Assembly: GCA_947175205.1 (NCBI GenBank)
Contig: CAMWLS010000022.1
Location: 1-39,947 of the forward strand
Source of the DNA: an uncultured Porphyromonadaceae bacterium
GTDB taxonomy: Bacteria; Bacteroidota; Bacteroidia; Bacteroidales; Muribaculaceae
Direction: 5' to 3'
Length of the DNA stretch: 39,947 nucleotides
The translations under genes and the position numbers were made by a program. Below are positions 8,034 to 17,215 of this stretch, piece by piece. The notes below the pieces were generated by a model that ran no database searches, had not been told where the DNA came from, and was given only the letters and a program-made list of their open reading frames with translations. How positions within the stretch are numbered: position 1 is the stretch's first letter; every line of letters begins with the position of its first letter.

Positions 8034-8950
8034 TGTTTTCTATAAATATGTTACACACCAAGCAAATCCTTACAGAAATATATAATACTAATAAGGTAGC
8101 TCATCAGCTGACAGATGAGGAGTTGACAGCACTTCAAAGACATCTGATGAAGATGTACAGGGATATTGAAGCGGTATGTAAGCGTCATGGACTGGGAATA
8201 TGTTTAGCTTATGGCAATGTGATAGGAGCTATGCGTCACGGTGGCTGGATTCCATGGGATGATGATCTTGATACCCACATGTCTCGTGAAGATTATGAGC
8301 TCTTCCTTTCCAAGTATGCAGATGAACTGCCACCCCAATATAAAGTCTCGTCCTATCTAAGCAAAGATGGCTCAATAGCAAGGTTTGCTAAGATAATTGA
8401 TACCTCCACCACTTTTGTTCCGGTTGGGGGGCATAAGGATGAGAACTCCGGAGTTTTTATTGACATCTTCCCCATTGATAATGTGGGCACTAATAATTTA
8501 GTAAATAAAGTAAAGAAGCTTTGGGCTTACTTTTTAATGTATGTGGCAGGTTCTGTATTGCAGGTAGAGGAAAATTCTGAAACGTATAAGCAAGCCATGT
8601 CCAGTACAAAGGCCGGACGGCTTAATTGGCGCTTCCGTCAGATACTGGGCCGCGTATTCTCATTTGCACCAAGTAAGAAATGGAACAGCTGGATAGAAAA
8701 ATATGCTAAATTTCCTAAAAATACGGGTTTCTGTCATGTGCTTTCTGACTTAGCCATATGTTTTAAAAAGATCCCGGCAGACTATTACTTCCCATTTAAG
8801 AAAATTAATCTTAAGGGTATTGGAGATGTAGACATTCCTAATAAGCATGATGAATACTTGAGACAGTCATACGGAGATTGGACAAGAATTCCTGAAGAAA
8901 AAGATCGTTGGCATCATTATGTAAAAGAAATTAATATACCAAAAGGATAA
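8033..8950 (+). CDS. licD: LicD-family phosphotransferase (predicted phosphocholine transfer)
   Basis: LicD proteins transfer phosphocholine from CDP-choline to a sugar hydroxyl of a surface glycan. The signature block is present: GLGICLAYGNVIGAMRHGG, then WIPWDDDLDTHMSREDYE with the Asp cluster at 76-78 and 80, and later GVFIDIFPIDNV, a typical LicD segment. Length is 305 residues, slightly longer than the shortest family members. LicD relatives exist that transfer other phospho-alcohols. Choline is supported here by the cytidylyltransferase, choline kinase and BCCT transporter encoded immediately downstream. The start overlaps the stop of the GT4 gene. Confidence 0.85.
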   Translation: MFSINMLHTKQILTEIYNTNKVAHQLTDEELTALQRHLMKMYRDIEAVCKRHGLGICLAYGNVIGAMRHGGWIPWDDDLDTHMSREDYELFLSKYADELPPQYKVSSYLSKDGSIARFAKIIDTSTTFVPVGGHKDENSGVFIDIFPIDNVGTNNLVNKVKKLWAYFLMYVAGSVLQVEENSETYKQAMSSTKAGRLNWRFRQILGRVFSFAPSKKWNSWIEKYAKFPKNTGFCHVLSDLAICFKKIPADYYFPFKKINLKGIGDVDIPNKHDEYLRQSYGDWTRIPEEKDRWHHYVKEINIPKG

Positions 8951-8964
8951 ACCAATTATAAAAG

Positions 8965-9741
8965 ATGAAAAAGATTCTATTACTCTCATTAATGGCATTT
9001 ATATTCTCAAATGCTGTTTACTCACAGGAAGATACTACAGCGGTAGAGAAAAATAACTGGGGTGGAAAAATGATTAACTCTCCTTTTGGCCTTGGCCTTG
9101 ATATCCAGACAAAATATGTTTGGCGAGGTATGGAAATGATGTCAGAGGATTCTGCTCCCGTGCTTTTCCCATCCCTAAATTATTCATGGAAAGGTCTTTT
9201 TGTCTATGCTATGGGGGGATACTCTGTTAATGGCAAATATGCAGAAGTAGACCTTGGTGCCAGCTATACAGTAAATGACTTTACCTTGGGTTTTAATGAT
9301 TATTATTACCCTACAGTTGATAGTAAGGAAGATGAATATTTCGGAGGAGGTAAGCATACAGGTCACTGGCTGGAGGTATGCGTAAATTATGCGCCTTCCA
9401 AAATTCCTCTATTGGTAACCGTTAGCAATTTCTTCGCGGGAAATGATAAATATATTAATGACAAAGGAGAAGAAAAACAGGCTTATTCTACTTATGTTGA
9501 GTTAGGCACGTATTATGACTTTCTCAAACAAAACAGAATTGCTCTTAACGTAGGAGCAGCCTTGAATAAGTCTTGTTATAATAATTATGAGCATGACTTC
9601 TCAGTTTGTAATCTTGAATTAAAATACACCTATACGGTCCACTTTAAGAGCGGCTGGACTCTGCCTCTGAACGCGGCATATATATATAATCCGGTCTTTG
9701 ATAAATCATTTGTCAATTTGACGGTAAATCTCGCATTCTGA
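8965..9741 (+). CDS. Outer-membrane beta-barrel protein, TorF/Gcw_chp-like putative porin
   Basis: A clear signal peptide (MKKILLLSLMAFIFSNAVYS, cleavage near AVYS/QE) precedes alternating beta-strand sequence ending in a C-terminal Phe (NLTVNLAF), the usual outer-membrane barrel end signal. The opening strand LGLDIQTKYVWRGMEM matches the YVWRG pattern of the TorF/Gcw_chp family of small putative porins. The gene is 14 bases after licD and one base before the LicC-like gene, so it is almost certainly co-transcribed with choline genes. I infer that it may let choline or a choline ester cross the outer membrane; nothing in the sequence proves the substrate. Confidence 0.75.
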   Translation: MKKILLLSLMAFIFSNAVYSQEDTTAVEKNNWGGKMINSPFGLGLDIQTKYVWRGMEMMSEDSAPVLFPSLNYSWKGLFVYAMGGYSVNGKYAEVDLGASYTVNDFTLGFNDYYYPTVDSKEDEYFGGGKHTGHWLEVCVNYAPSKIPLLVTVSNFFAGNDKYINDKGEEKQAYSTYVELGTYYDFLKQNRIALNVGAALNKSCYNNYEHDFSVCNLELKYTYTVHFKSGWTLPLNAAYIYNPVFDKSFVNLTVNLAF

Positions 9742-9742
9742 A

Positions 9743-10618
9743 ATGGCACGGAACAAGCGGAATGCCATAATAATGGCAGCAGGAACTTCTTCCAGGTTTG
9801 TACCTCTTTCTGCTGAAATACCTAAAGGACTCATGGACGTCAACGGAGAGGTTCTTATTGAAAGGCAGATAAGGCAACTTGAGGATGCCGGCATTAGGGA
9901 TATAACCGTAGTAGTAGGTTATATGGCCGAAAAATTTATGTATCTTACTGAAAAGTATGGCGTTTCGCTTGTCCTTAATGAAGACTATAATAGATTTAAT
10001 AACACATCTTCCTTAATCCGAGTCCTGGATAGGCTAAGAGACACATATATTTGTTCCTCTGATAATTACTTCCCTCACAATGTATTTATAGGTGACCCCC
10101 AAGAAGGTTATTATAGTGCGCTTTATTCCCATGGCATGACCAATGAATACTGTCTTTCAGTAAATGATGGTGGAGAGATTACAAGTGTGACTGTTGGAGG
10201 TAAAGATAGCTGGTACATGGTTGGTCATGTATATTTTGACAGAGCTTTCAGTGAGAAATTTAAACAAATTCTCATGTCCGAGTATGATAAACTTGAGACT
10301 AAACTCGGATACTGGGAAGATGTATATATAAGATTCATAAATGAGCTTCCAAGGTTGAGAATTTATAAATATCAGGATAATGAAATTTATGAATTTGATA
10401 CTCTTGATGAACTTAGGGAGTTTGATAAGTCATATGTTTGCGACTCACGTTCACATATTTTGAAAGACATAGCTCGCAGGTTGGACTGCTCCGAATCTGA
10501 ATTGTGGAATTTTAAAAAAGCACCTGATTCAACTATCCCCATAAATTTCACTTTTGATAGAGGAAAAGATAAGTTCCTTTATCAAGGTACTGACCAATCA
10601 ATTTTGAAACTTTCATGA
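9743..10618 (+). CDS. licC: LicC-like CTP:phosphocholine cytidylyltransferase
   Basis: This enzyme would make CDP-choline from CTP and phosphocholine. It has the nucleotidyltransferase signature AAGTSSRF followed by PKGLMDVNG, and the LicC-like block YGVSLVLNEDYNRFNNTSSL. It then has a SSDNYF metal-site segment (LicC: DADNY) and a YWEDVY segment. The order and wording resemble pneumococcal LicC closely. About 60 residues extend past the usual LicC end; this tail (DCSESELWNFKKAP) has no domain I recognise. The next gene overlaps its stop by ATGA. Confidence 0.82.
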   Translation: MARNKRNAIIMAAGTSSRFVPLSAEIPKGLMDVNGEVLIERQIRQLEDAGIRDITVVVGYMAEKFMYLTEKYGVSLVLNEDYNRFNNTSSLIRVLDRLRDTYICSSDNYFPHNVFIGDPQEGYYSALYSHGMTNEYCLSVNDGGEITSVTVGGKDSWYMVGHVYFDRAFSEKFKQILMSEYDKLETKLGYWEDVYIRFINELPRLRIYKYQDNEIYEFDTLDELREFDKSYVCDSRSHILKDIARRLDCSESELWNFKKAPDSTIPINFTFDRGKDKFLYQGTDQSILKLS

Positions 10619-12207
10619 AGACCGCTGTAATACTTGCTGCACGAAAGGAAAAGGATTCTGAGATTCCTTATCCACTAATGCTATTTGCTGATGGAATGTG
10701 TCTTCTTGAGAGGGCATTAGGGCTTCTAAGAGATAACGGTTATGATGATATTATCATTGTTGCCGGTTACAGAAGTGAACTTTTTAATCCGTATAAGGCT
10801 CCTGATGTTAGGATATTGACTAATCAAGAGTATGAGTTTACGGCATCAATGGGCTCATTGGCGCTATGTAAAAAATTTATTCATAATGATTTTCTATTAG
10901 TTGAGAGCGATACTTTCTATGAGTCATCAGTAATACGGGCACTGTCTGAGTTAACAAATGGGAACTGTTTCTCTATTACGGAAGAAAGTGGTTCCGGAGA
11001 TGAGTGTTTTGTTGAAACCAAAAATGGTTTTGTTACTCAAATTACCAAGGACCGCCACAGAGTACGTAATTTTGAGGGTGAGATGATGGGAGTAACCAGA
11101 ATTTCATATGATAGCTTTCTAAAGATCATAGAAGCTTGGGAGCGCTCAACCAACCCATATCTCAACTATGAGTATCTGCTTATGGATGTTACAGATGCCC
11201 TTGATCGCCCGTGTATTAAGTTTCCTAATGTGATCTGGGGAGACGTGGATTGTAAGGATGACTTCAAGAGACTGCAGAATGAAATTTATAGATCTCTTAG
11301 AAGAAAAGAGGATCCTTATGATTTAGATAATCTCAGGGGTTACATGCGTTCTATTTTTCCTGATTGTGATGCATTTAAAGCAGAAATAGAACAAATGGGT
11401 GGAATGAGTAACAAAAACTTCAAAATTACTTACGGAGGGAAAAGCTACGTGCTAAGAGTCCCGGGCAATGGCTCAGACGGAATGGTGGAACGGACTAATG
11501 AGGAGTTCAATGCATCTGCAGCATGTAAACTTGGAGTCAATCCCACGATTCGTTACTTTAATTCTGAAACCGGAATTAAGTTAGCGGACTATATTGAAAA
11601 TGCGGAGACGCTGAATGCTGCAACGATTCAGCGTCATGACAATATGCGTAAGATAGCCAAGATATATCAGACAGTACACAACTCACATATTAGATTACGT
11701 AATGAATTTAATATTTTTCATGAGATTGATAAGTATGATCGTTTGATAGACATAGCCGGTGCGACAATGTACGAAGGCTGGGAAACTGTTCGCCCTCAGA
11801 TTATGGCACTTGAGGGATTATTAAATACGATAGGAGTGGACCTGAAACCGTGCCATAATGATGCTTTATATGAAAACTTCATAAAGGCCACAGATGGAAC
11901 AGTTTATCTTATTGATTGGGAATACTCAGGTATGAACGATCCAATGGCTGATTTCGCAGCATTATTTATTGAGGCTGATTTTGAAAAAGAGAATGAAGAT
12001 TATATTCTTGAGCAATATTTTAATGGAGATATTCCCGAGAACACTCAAGTAAAGATTAAATGTTATCAAATACTATGGGATTACTTGTGGTCACAATGGA
12101 CCGTGATAAAGGAAGCCAAGGGAGATGACTTTGGAACTTACGGACAAGACCGTTTTAATAGAGCACAATCAAACTTAAAATTATTATATTCAAACTATAT
12201 TAAATAA
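10615..12207 (+). CDS. Nucleotidyltransferase-like / choline kinase (LicA-type) fusion
   Basis: The protein has two domains. Residues 1-240 have a nucleotidyltransferase-like fold, but the GxGxR signature loop is replaced (ILAARKEKDSE) and the following Lys of the PKPL motif is Tyr, so catalysis there is doubtful. Residues about 260-530 are a choline/aminoglycoside-kinase domain: GGMSNKNFKI, YVLRVPG (ATP-binding Lys/Arg region), CHNDALYEN with His414, Asp416 and Asn421, and IDWEYSG with Asp434. These are the catalytic and Mg-binding motifs of choline kinases. LicC-LicA type fusions are known in other bacteria. With the separate LicC next door, this gene most likely supplies phosphocholine. 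Confidence 0.85.
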   Translation: MKTAVILAARKEKDSEIPYPLMLFADGMCLLERALGLLRDNGYDDIIIVAGYRSELFNPYKAPDVRILTNQEYEFTASMGSLALCKKFIHNDFLLVESDTFYESSVIRALSELTNGNCFSITEESGSGDECFVETKNGFVTQITKDRHRVRNFEGEMMGVTRISYDSFLKIIEAWERSTNPYLNYEYLLMDVTDALDRPCIKFPNVIWGDVDCKDDFKRLQNEIYRSLRRKEDPYDLDNLRGYMRSIFPDCDAFKAEIEQMGGMSNKNFKITYGGKSYVLRVPGNGSDGMVERTNEEFNASAACKLGVNPTIRYFNSETGIKLADYIENAETLNAATIQRHDNMRKIAKIYQTVHNSHIRLRNEFNIFHEIDKYDRLIDIAGATMYEGWETVRPQIMALEGLLNTIGVDLKPCHNDALYENFIKATDGTVYLIDWEYSGMNDPMADFAALFIEADFEKENEDYILEQYFNGDIPENTQVKIKCYQILWDYLWSQWTVIKEAKGDDFGTYGQDRFNRAQSNLKLLYSNYIK

Positions 12208-12209
12208 AA

Positions 12210-13733
12210 ATGGCAGCAGAAAACAAAAAGATAGATTGGAGCACCATGTTGATTCCGTTTGCTCTTGTTGTGGCAATGATGGCAGTATTTATGGTGTCAC
12301 CGGAGGAATCAAAGAAAGTTGTTGATACATTGAGAACTTTCTTTGGAGATACCATAGGTATATATTATCCCATACTTGCCATTGCGTGCGTTTTGATTTG
12401 TATTTATCTGGCCGTGACTCCTAAATATGGAAATATAAAATTAGGTAATATTGATAAACCGGCATATAGCAATTTTAAATGGGGCACGATGATATTTACT
12501 TCCACCATGGCAGCTGATATCATGTTCTATTCCCTTATTGAATGGGCACTTTACGGAGGAGAACAGCATGTACAGGATCTCGGAGGCACGCAGATGTGGG
12601 CTCCTACATTCACTCTTTTCCACTGGGGACCTTTAGCGTGGGGATTTTATGTAGTTTTGGCGGTATGTTTTGCCTTTATGATTCACGTTCGTCGTCGTCA
12701 ACGTCAGCGCTTTTCTGAAGCTTGTCGTCCCATACTTGGGAACAAGGTTGACGGTTTCTGGGGGAAAGTGATAGATGTAATTGCTATATTCGCAGTTGTT
12801 TGTGCCACAGGAACCACTTTCTCATTGGCCACACCCTTACTTACGCAGGCCATGGGCTCAGTATTTGGGTTTGGAGTAAGCACCGCTATAACCATAGTGG
12901 TACTTCTTCTGATATGCGCTATATATACTGTAACAGTACTGTTTGGACTGAAAGGTATAAGTCATCTTGCAGAGATTTGCTCATATCTCTTCTTTGGAAT
13001 TTTATTTTATTTCTTGTTTCTTGGAGGTGAAACGGGTTATATAATTGAGACAGGCTTGCAATCTTTGGGTAATCTTGTTCAGAATTTCATTGGAATGTCA
13101 ACATATATGGACCCACTGAGAGAAACAGGATTTGCACAGGCATGGACTGTATATTACTGGGCCTACTGGCTTGTATGGTGCGTTGCCACACCATTCTTCA
13201 TCGCTATTATTTCCAAGGGCAGAACAATCAGAAACACCATATGGGGCTCCTTTGCATGGGGCCTTGCCGGAACATACATGTCATTCATTATACTTGGGAA
13301 CTATGGTCTTGCCCAGCAGATGAAACACGGCGTTGACGTAATTGGCTTTATGGGGAACGGTGGATCAATGTATGACGCCATTTTCATGATTTTTGATACG
13401 CTCCCGCTTCCGGCGTTTGCACTCATCCTCTTAGTAATTACCATGATAGCATTCTACAGTACCACTCTTGATGGTATTACCTATGTCACATCCTCATACA
13501 GTTACAAGCAGATAGGCCCGGATGAGGAACCATCAAAGGGCATCCGAGCATTCTGGAGCATAATGCTCATCCTACTTCCCATAGCGCTTCTCTTTTCTGA
13601 AAACACGCTCTATAGCTTACAGGGAGTGACTATTATAGCCGCCTTTCCGGTTGGAATACTTCTGATTATGATAGTATACAGCTTCTTTAAGGACTGCAAC
13701 AATTGGCTTAAGTCAATCGCAAATAAAAATTAG
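12210..13733 (+). CDS. BCCT-family transporter (predicted choline uptake)
   Basis: This is a 507-residue inner-membrane transporter with about 12 helices, of the betaine/carnitine/choline transporter family. The signature region is WTVYYWAYWLVWC starting at Trp312, followed by ISKGRTIRN, the family's cytoplasmic loop. The first part of the signature reads W-A-Y-W where most members have W-x-W-W. The final gene of the phosphocholine module, it starts two bases after the kinase stop. In Haemophilus the choline permease LicB belongs to a different family, so this is an analogous replacement. Substrate choice between choline and betaine/carnitine rests on gene context. Confidence 0.85.
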   Translation: MAAENKKIDWSTMLIPFALVVAMMAVFMVSPEESKKVVDTLRTFFGDTIGIYYPILAIACVLICIYLAVTPKYGNIKLGNIDKPAYSNFKWGTMIFTSTMAADIMFYSLIEWALYGGEQHVQDLGGTQMWAPTFTLFHWGPLAWGFYVVLAVCFAFMIHVRRRQRQRFSEACRPILGNKVDGFWGKVIDVIAIFAVVCATGTTFSLATPLLTQAMGSVFGFGVSTAITIVVLLLICAIYTVTVLFGLKGISHLAEICSYLFFGILFYFLFLGGETGYIIETGLQSLGNLVQNFIGMSTYMDPLRETGFAQAWTVYYWAYWLVWCVATPFFIAIISKGRTIRNTIWGSFAWGLAGTYMSFIILGNYGLAQQMKHGVDVIGFMGNGGSMYDAIFMIFDTLPLPAFALILLVITMIAFYSTTLDGITYVTSSYSYKQIGPDEEPSKGIRAFWSIMLILLPIALLFSENTLYSLQGVTIIAAFPVGILLIMIVYSFFKDCNNWLKSIANKN

Positions 13734-13823
13734 TAGTTCCAATACATAAATATTAGTAAATGCAAATAATTGGGCAAGATGTAAGGCTTAATTTTAAAAA
13801 TTAATACATCAACAATAACTCAC

Positions 13824-14888
13824 ATGTCTAAAGTATCAGTAATAGTACCAATTTATAATGCAGCAGTGTTTCTGCCGTCAACTATTAAATCTATTCAGAA
13901 ACAAACTTATACAGACCTGGAGATTATCCTTGTTAACGATTGCTCTACAGATAACTCGCTACAAATTTGTAAGGAATTTGCAGCAAAGGATCCTCGTATA
14001 AAGATAGTGCATAAAGCAGTTAATGGCGGTGAGGATTATGCCAGATTTTCAGGTATTGAAGTGGCAACCGGAGAGTATCTGACTTTCTTGGATGCTGATG
14101 ATCAGTTTACAGAAGATGCTATTGAGGTACTGTTGAATTGCATCAATTCCTACGATGCAGATATAGCTTATGCTAATAAAATCAGAGTTTATTCGGAAAA
14201 ATTTAAAATAACGCGTTTCTCTGAATTTGATTCAAGATATACTGACCGTCTTATTTCAGGAAGAGAGAAAGAATCATTATTTATTTCCTATTTTGGGGTC
14301 AATATCATCCCAGTTACCATGTGGGGTAATATATTTAAGAAAAAACTTTTTGAGGAGCCCCTGAAGCGTTCGGGTTTAAAATTCGGAGCTGATTTAGCAT
14401 TGGGAATGCAGCTATTCCATAGAGCCAAATCAATAGTTTTAATATCTCAGCCCGTTATCCTGTATAGGTGGGGCGGCGTTACTGCAAAATACCAGCCAAA
14501 TTTTTTATCATCGTCTAAAGCCTTATTTGAACGTAAGATGGAATTTCTTGAGACCATAGATTTTCCTGAGGCACGGCGTACGGCTATTATTGAACTAGTT
14601 AACTGTCTTGCGTCTGAGGTTAGACAGTTGGCTGAATATTTCCCAAAGCAAAAAGAAGAGAATATACGGAAGCTAAAAGCTGAGATGGCTAATCCTATAT
14701 ATGATTGCTTCAGTAAAGTAAAAGAAGATTCTTATTTTGTCAAAGGGAATCTCAATGAAGCTGTATGCAGTCTTGATGCTGAAGGAGCCTATGATATTGC
14801 AGAACACCAAAGGAATAAGCCTAAGGCAAGACTTAGACATATAACAAAAAAACTAGCACTTAAGATATTAAAACGTGTAAAACTGTAA
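13824..14888 (+). CDS. GT2-family glycosyltransferase
   Basis: This is an inverting GT-A glycosyltransferase. VSVIVPIYNAAVFLP and LVNDCSTDNS form the nucleotide-binding start, and FLDADDQF near residue 90 is the DXD-type metal site. The following domain has a FGVNIIPVTMWGNIFKK segment and a RWGGVTAKYQPNF segment that are matched in the glycosyltransferase at 15131, so the two are paralogues. The C-terminus is strongly basic. A 90-base AT-rich gap with a short palindrome separates it from the BCCT gene. There may be a promoter there, but I see no clear TAnnTTTG element. Confidence 0.88.
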   Translation: MSKVSVIVPIYNAAVFLPSTIKSIQKQTYTDLEIILVNDCSTDNSLQICKEFAAKDPRIKIVHKAVNGGEDYARFSGIEVATGEYLTFLDADDQFTEDAIEVLLNCINSYDADIAYANKIRVYSEKFKITRFSEFDSRYTDRLISGREKESLFISYFGVNIIPVTMWGNIFKKKLFEEPLKRSGLKFGADLALGMQLFHRAKSIVLISQPVILYRWGGVTAKYQPNFLSSSKALFERKMEFLETIDFPEARRTAIIELVNCLASEVRQLAEYFPKQKEENIRKLKAEMANPIYDCFSKVKEDSYFVKGNLNEAVCSLDAEGAYDIAEHQRNKPKARLRHITKKLALKILKRVKL

Positions 14889-15041
14889 TCTAATATGTGT
14901 TAGGAGATGATATATTGTGTAATATTTTTCGGATATTACTAATGTATTATAAATATGGAAATAGGTAAGCGAAAGTTTTTGATCTTACAAAATTTGATAA
15001 ATATGAGGGATCAATTGATTATAATTAATTTATTTTCTTTA

Positions 15042-15055
15042 CCTTGCCATCTGAA
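15042..15055 (+). promoter_or_regulatory. Possible Bacteroidales-type promoter -7 region
   Basis: Within the 242-base gap before the GT2 gene at 15131, a TACCTTG element resembles the Bacteroidales -7 box (TAnnTTTG) but lacks one T. A TTG lies about 22 bases upstream, within the allowed spacing. The rest of the gap is AT-rich with no feature I recognise. The match is imperfect, so this is a weak call. Confidence 0.25.
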
Positions 15056-15130
15056 TAGAAAAAAGGTACTCAATGCATGAGTTGCTAACGGCAAGCCTGG
15101 AAGACTTATAAATGTAAGAACAAATTAAAG

Positions 15131-16165
15131 ATGAAAATCAGTTGTATTGTACCTGTATATAATGTTGAGCGATATTTAAACAAATGTGTGAAATCGCTTC
15201 TTAATCAAACTTATCATGATATTGAAATTGTTTTAGTTAATGATGTTTCTACGGATAATTCAGGTGACATTTGTCAAGGATTCGCCGAGAAGTATCCCGA
15301 TAAAGTCAAGTATATCAACAAAGCTAAAAATGAAGGTGTTGATTGTGCGAGATTTGATGCTCTTAAATATGTTTTGGCTACGAATCCTCATGGGGCTCTT
15401 ACATTTGTAGATTCAGATGACTGGCTGGCTAAAGATGCATTGTCCATACTTGCAGGAAACATGGAGGAAACATCTGCTGATGTAGTCCAAATGATGTCAT
15501 ATCGAGTGTATTCATTTTTCAAGACAAAGAGAGCAATTTGTGCAAAGCCTGGTATTTATACTGGACATAAATTAACTGGCTTATATCAATCATTTTTTGG
15601 TGTTTCCTTACTCGGTCACGAAATTTGGGGTAAGTTATATAAGGTAGAACTGATGCAGCGAGCAAATTTATCTCCGAGTGGACATAGATTCGCTCAGGAT
15701 GTGGCATTTAATCTTTCTCTATTCACGCATATAAAGGTCTATTCAGTCATTGATTATTGGGGCTATTATTATCGTTATGGAGGTCGTACGAGTAAATTTT
15801 CCCCGCAATTCTGGGAGATAATAAAATTGCAGTATGAAATGAAACGTGATATTGCAAATCAGTTATCTTTGCAAAGTCATTATGAGACAGCAACCATTGA
15901 AGTCAGAAACGTGTTCTTTTCAATAATTGAACAACGGATATATCTTTTGAAAGAGAGCCAAGATAATACGCTTAAATGGATTGAAAGCGAACTGGAAAAT
16001 AGGAATATATGGGACTCGGTCATATCGCTCAAGGATGACACCAACAACTATACATCTATGTTAAGGAACAGGGATGTAAGGGCTATTTTTGATTATTGTA
16101 ATGGGAATGTTAAATCAACCAGATTTCGCCGTACGCTCGTAAAATTTGTCAAGCATTTTTTATAA
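15131..16165 (+). CDS. GT2-family glycosyltransferase (paralogue of the preceding one)
   Basis: This GT-A inverting glycosyltransferase begins ISCIVPVYNVERYLN, has LVNDVSTDNSGD for nucleotide binding and FVDSDDW near residue 96 as the DXD site. Segments FFGVSLLGHEIWGKLYK and YYRYGGRTSKFSPQF align with matching segments of the gene at 13824. The two therefore arose by duplication and probably act on successive or alternative acceptors. The start ATG directly precedes the first strand. It is followed after 14 bases by another GT2. Confidence 0.88.
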   Translation: MKISCIVPVYNVERYLNKCVKSLLNQTYHDIEIVLVNDVSTDNSGDICQGFAEKYPDKVKYINKAKNEGVDCARFDALKYVLATNPHGALTFVDSDDWLAKDALSILAGNMEETSADVVQMMSYRVYSFFKTKRAICAKPGIYTGHKLTGLYQSFFGVSLLGHEIWGKLYKVELMQRANLSPSGHRFAQDVAFNLSLFTHIKVYSVIDYWGYYYRYGGRTSKFSPQFWEIIKLQYEMKRDIANQLSLQSHYETATIEVRNVFFSIIEQRIYLLKESQDNTLKWIESELENRNIWDSVISLKDDTNNYTSMLRNRDVRAIFDYCNGNVKSTRFRRTLVKFVKHFL

Positions 16166-16179
16166 ATATCAATATCCAC

Positions 16180-17148
16180 ATGACGTTAGAAATCCTTATC
16201 CCCACTTATAACAGGGCGTCTTTTTTGAAGAAGAATCTTGAAGGGTTGTCAAAAATAGTAAGTGATTTAAGTTTGCAGAATGAGGTCTCCATATTCGTTT
16301 CAGACAACGCATCACCGGATGAAACTAGTAGCGTAGTTTGCGATATGAAAGATAAAGGAGAGGTTTGTATCAGATATCATAAGCAGGATAAAAACCAGGG
16401 GTTCTTAAAAAATGTTGATTTTTTAATTAGTAATACCCATTCAGACTTTATTATGCTTTTAGGTGATGATGATTTCATATCAAAGGAGTATCTTAAACGT
16501 GTGGTTGAACTTTTACAATCAGATACGTCTATTACAGGTATTATTCCGGCGTTTAAAGAAATAGATGTAAATGGCCAAATAATTGTTGGTTCTGGAAGAG
16601 ATATCGGCCTCTCCGAAAGAAAGTTTTCTTCAGGATATAATAATCTTTTAATGAACAGCTTTAGAGCACATCAGGTTTCAGGTATAATAATTAAAGCTGG
16701 ACACATCATTGATATATACAAAAGCGTCATCCTCTCAAATGCTTATCCGCAGATATTTCTCTTGGGTGAAGCATGTCTTGAGGGTAATGTATATCATGTC
16801 CCCCAGTTTCCAATCATGGTTACAAGAACCAATAGGAAATTTTGGAATTATGATAACACTGGGTTGCTTGTTGACATATATGAAAATTATGCAAAGTTGA
16901 ATCTCACTCAGATTCAGCGGTATAAGTGTGAAGTCTTAATGATGAAGAGGCAGCCGTTTAGAGTTATGAGCAGTCCATATAACCCGTTTAAGACATTCTG
17001 GAACGCAATAGTATTATCTTGGAATAATAATACATCATGGCCGGGGCATTTCCTTCATCCTTTAAACTATATGTCAATATACCTAAAGAATATAATGTCA
17101 GTATGGATATATAAATCAAGGCTGTTATTTCAAAATGTGATTAAGTGA
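16180..17148 (+). CDS. GT2-family glycosyltransferase (abequosyltransferase-like)
   Basis: This GT-A family transferase has ILIPTYNRASFLKKNL, then VSDNASPDETSS, then MLLGDDDFI near residue 93, a GDDD metal site rather than the DxDD of its neighbours. The SDNAS plus GDDD pattern is seen in several dideoxyhexose (for example abequose) transferases. It sits immediately upstream of the CDP-dideoxyhexose genes, so transfer of that sugar is a reasonable guess from context. The final 60 residues are aromatic and basic. A 67-base AT-rich gap separates it from rfbF. Confidence 0.82.
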   Translation: MTLEILIPTYNRASFLKKNLEGLSKIVSDLSLQNEVSIFVSDNASPDETSSVVCDMKDKGEVCIRYHKQDKNQGFLKNVDFLISNTHSDFIMLLGDDDFISKEYLKRVVELLQSDTSITGIIPAFKEIDVNGQIIVGSGRDIGLSERKFSSGYNNLLMNSFRAHQVSGIIIKAGHIIDIYKSVILSNAYPQIFLLGEACLEGNVYHVPQFPIMVTRTNRKFWNYDNTGLLVDIYENYAKLNLTQIQRYKCEVLMMKRQPFRVMSSPYNPFKTFWNAIVLSWNNNTSWPGHFLHPLNYMSIYLKNIMSVWIYKSRLLFQNVIK

Positions 17149-17215
17149 TAAATTAATTTCACTGTTGAGTAAAGTTTCTTTATGACTATAATGTGAAATA
17201 AATTATTAGACTAAT

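Noticed and set aside
13788-13804. Perfect TTAATTTT/AAAATTAA palindrome before a GT2 gene
   Set aside because: In such AT-rich sequence a palindrome made only of A and T can arise by chance, and no matching copy was found elsewhere.
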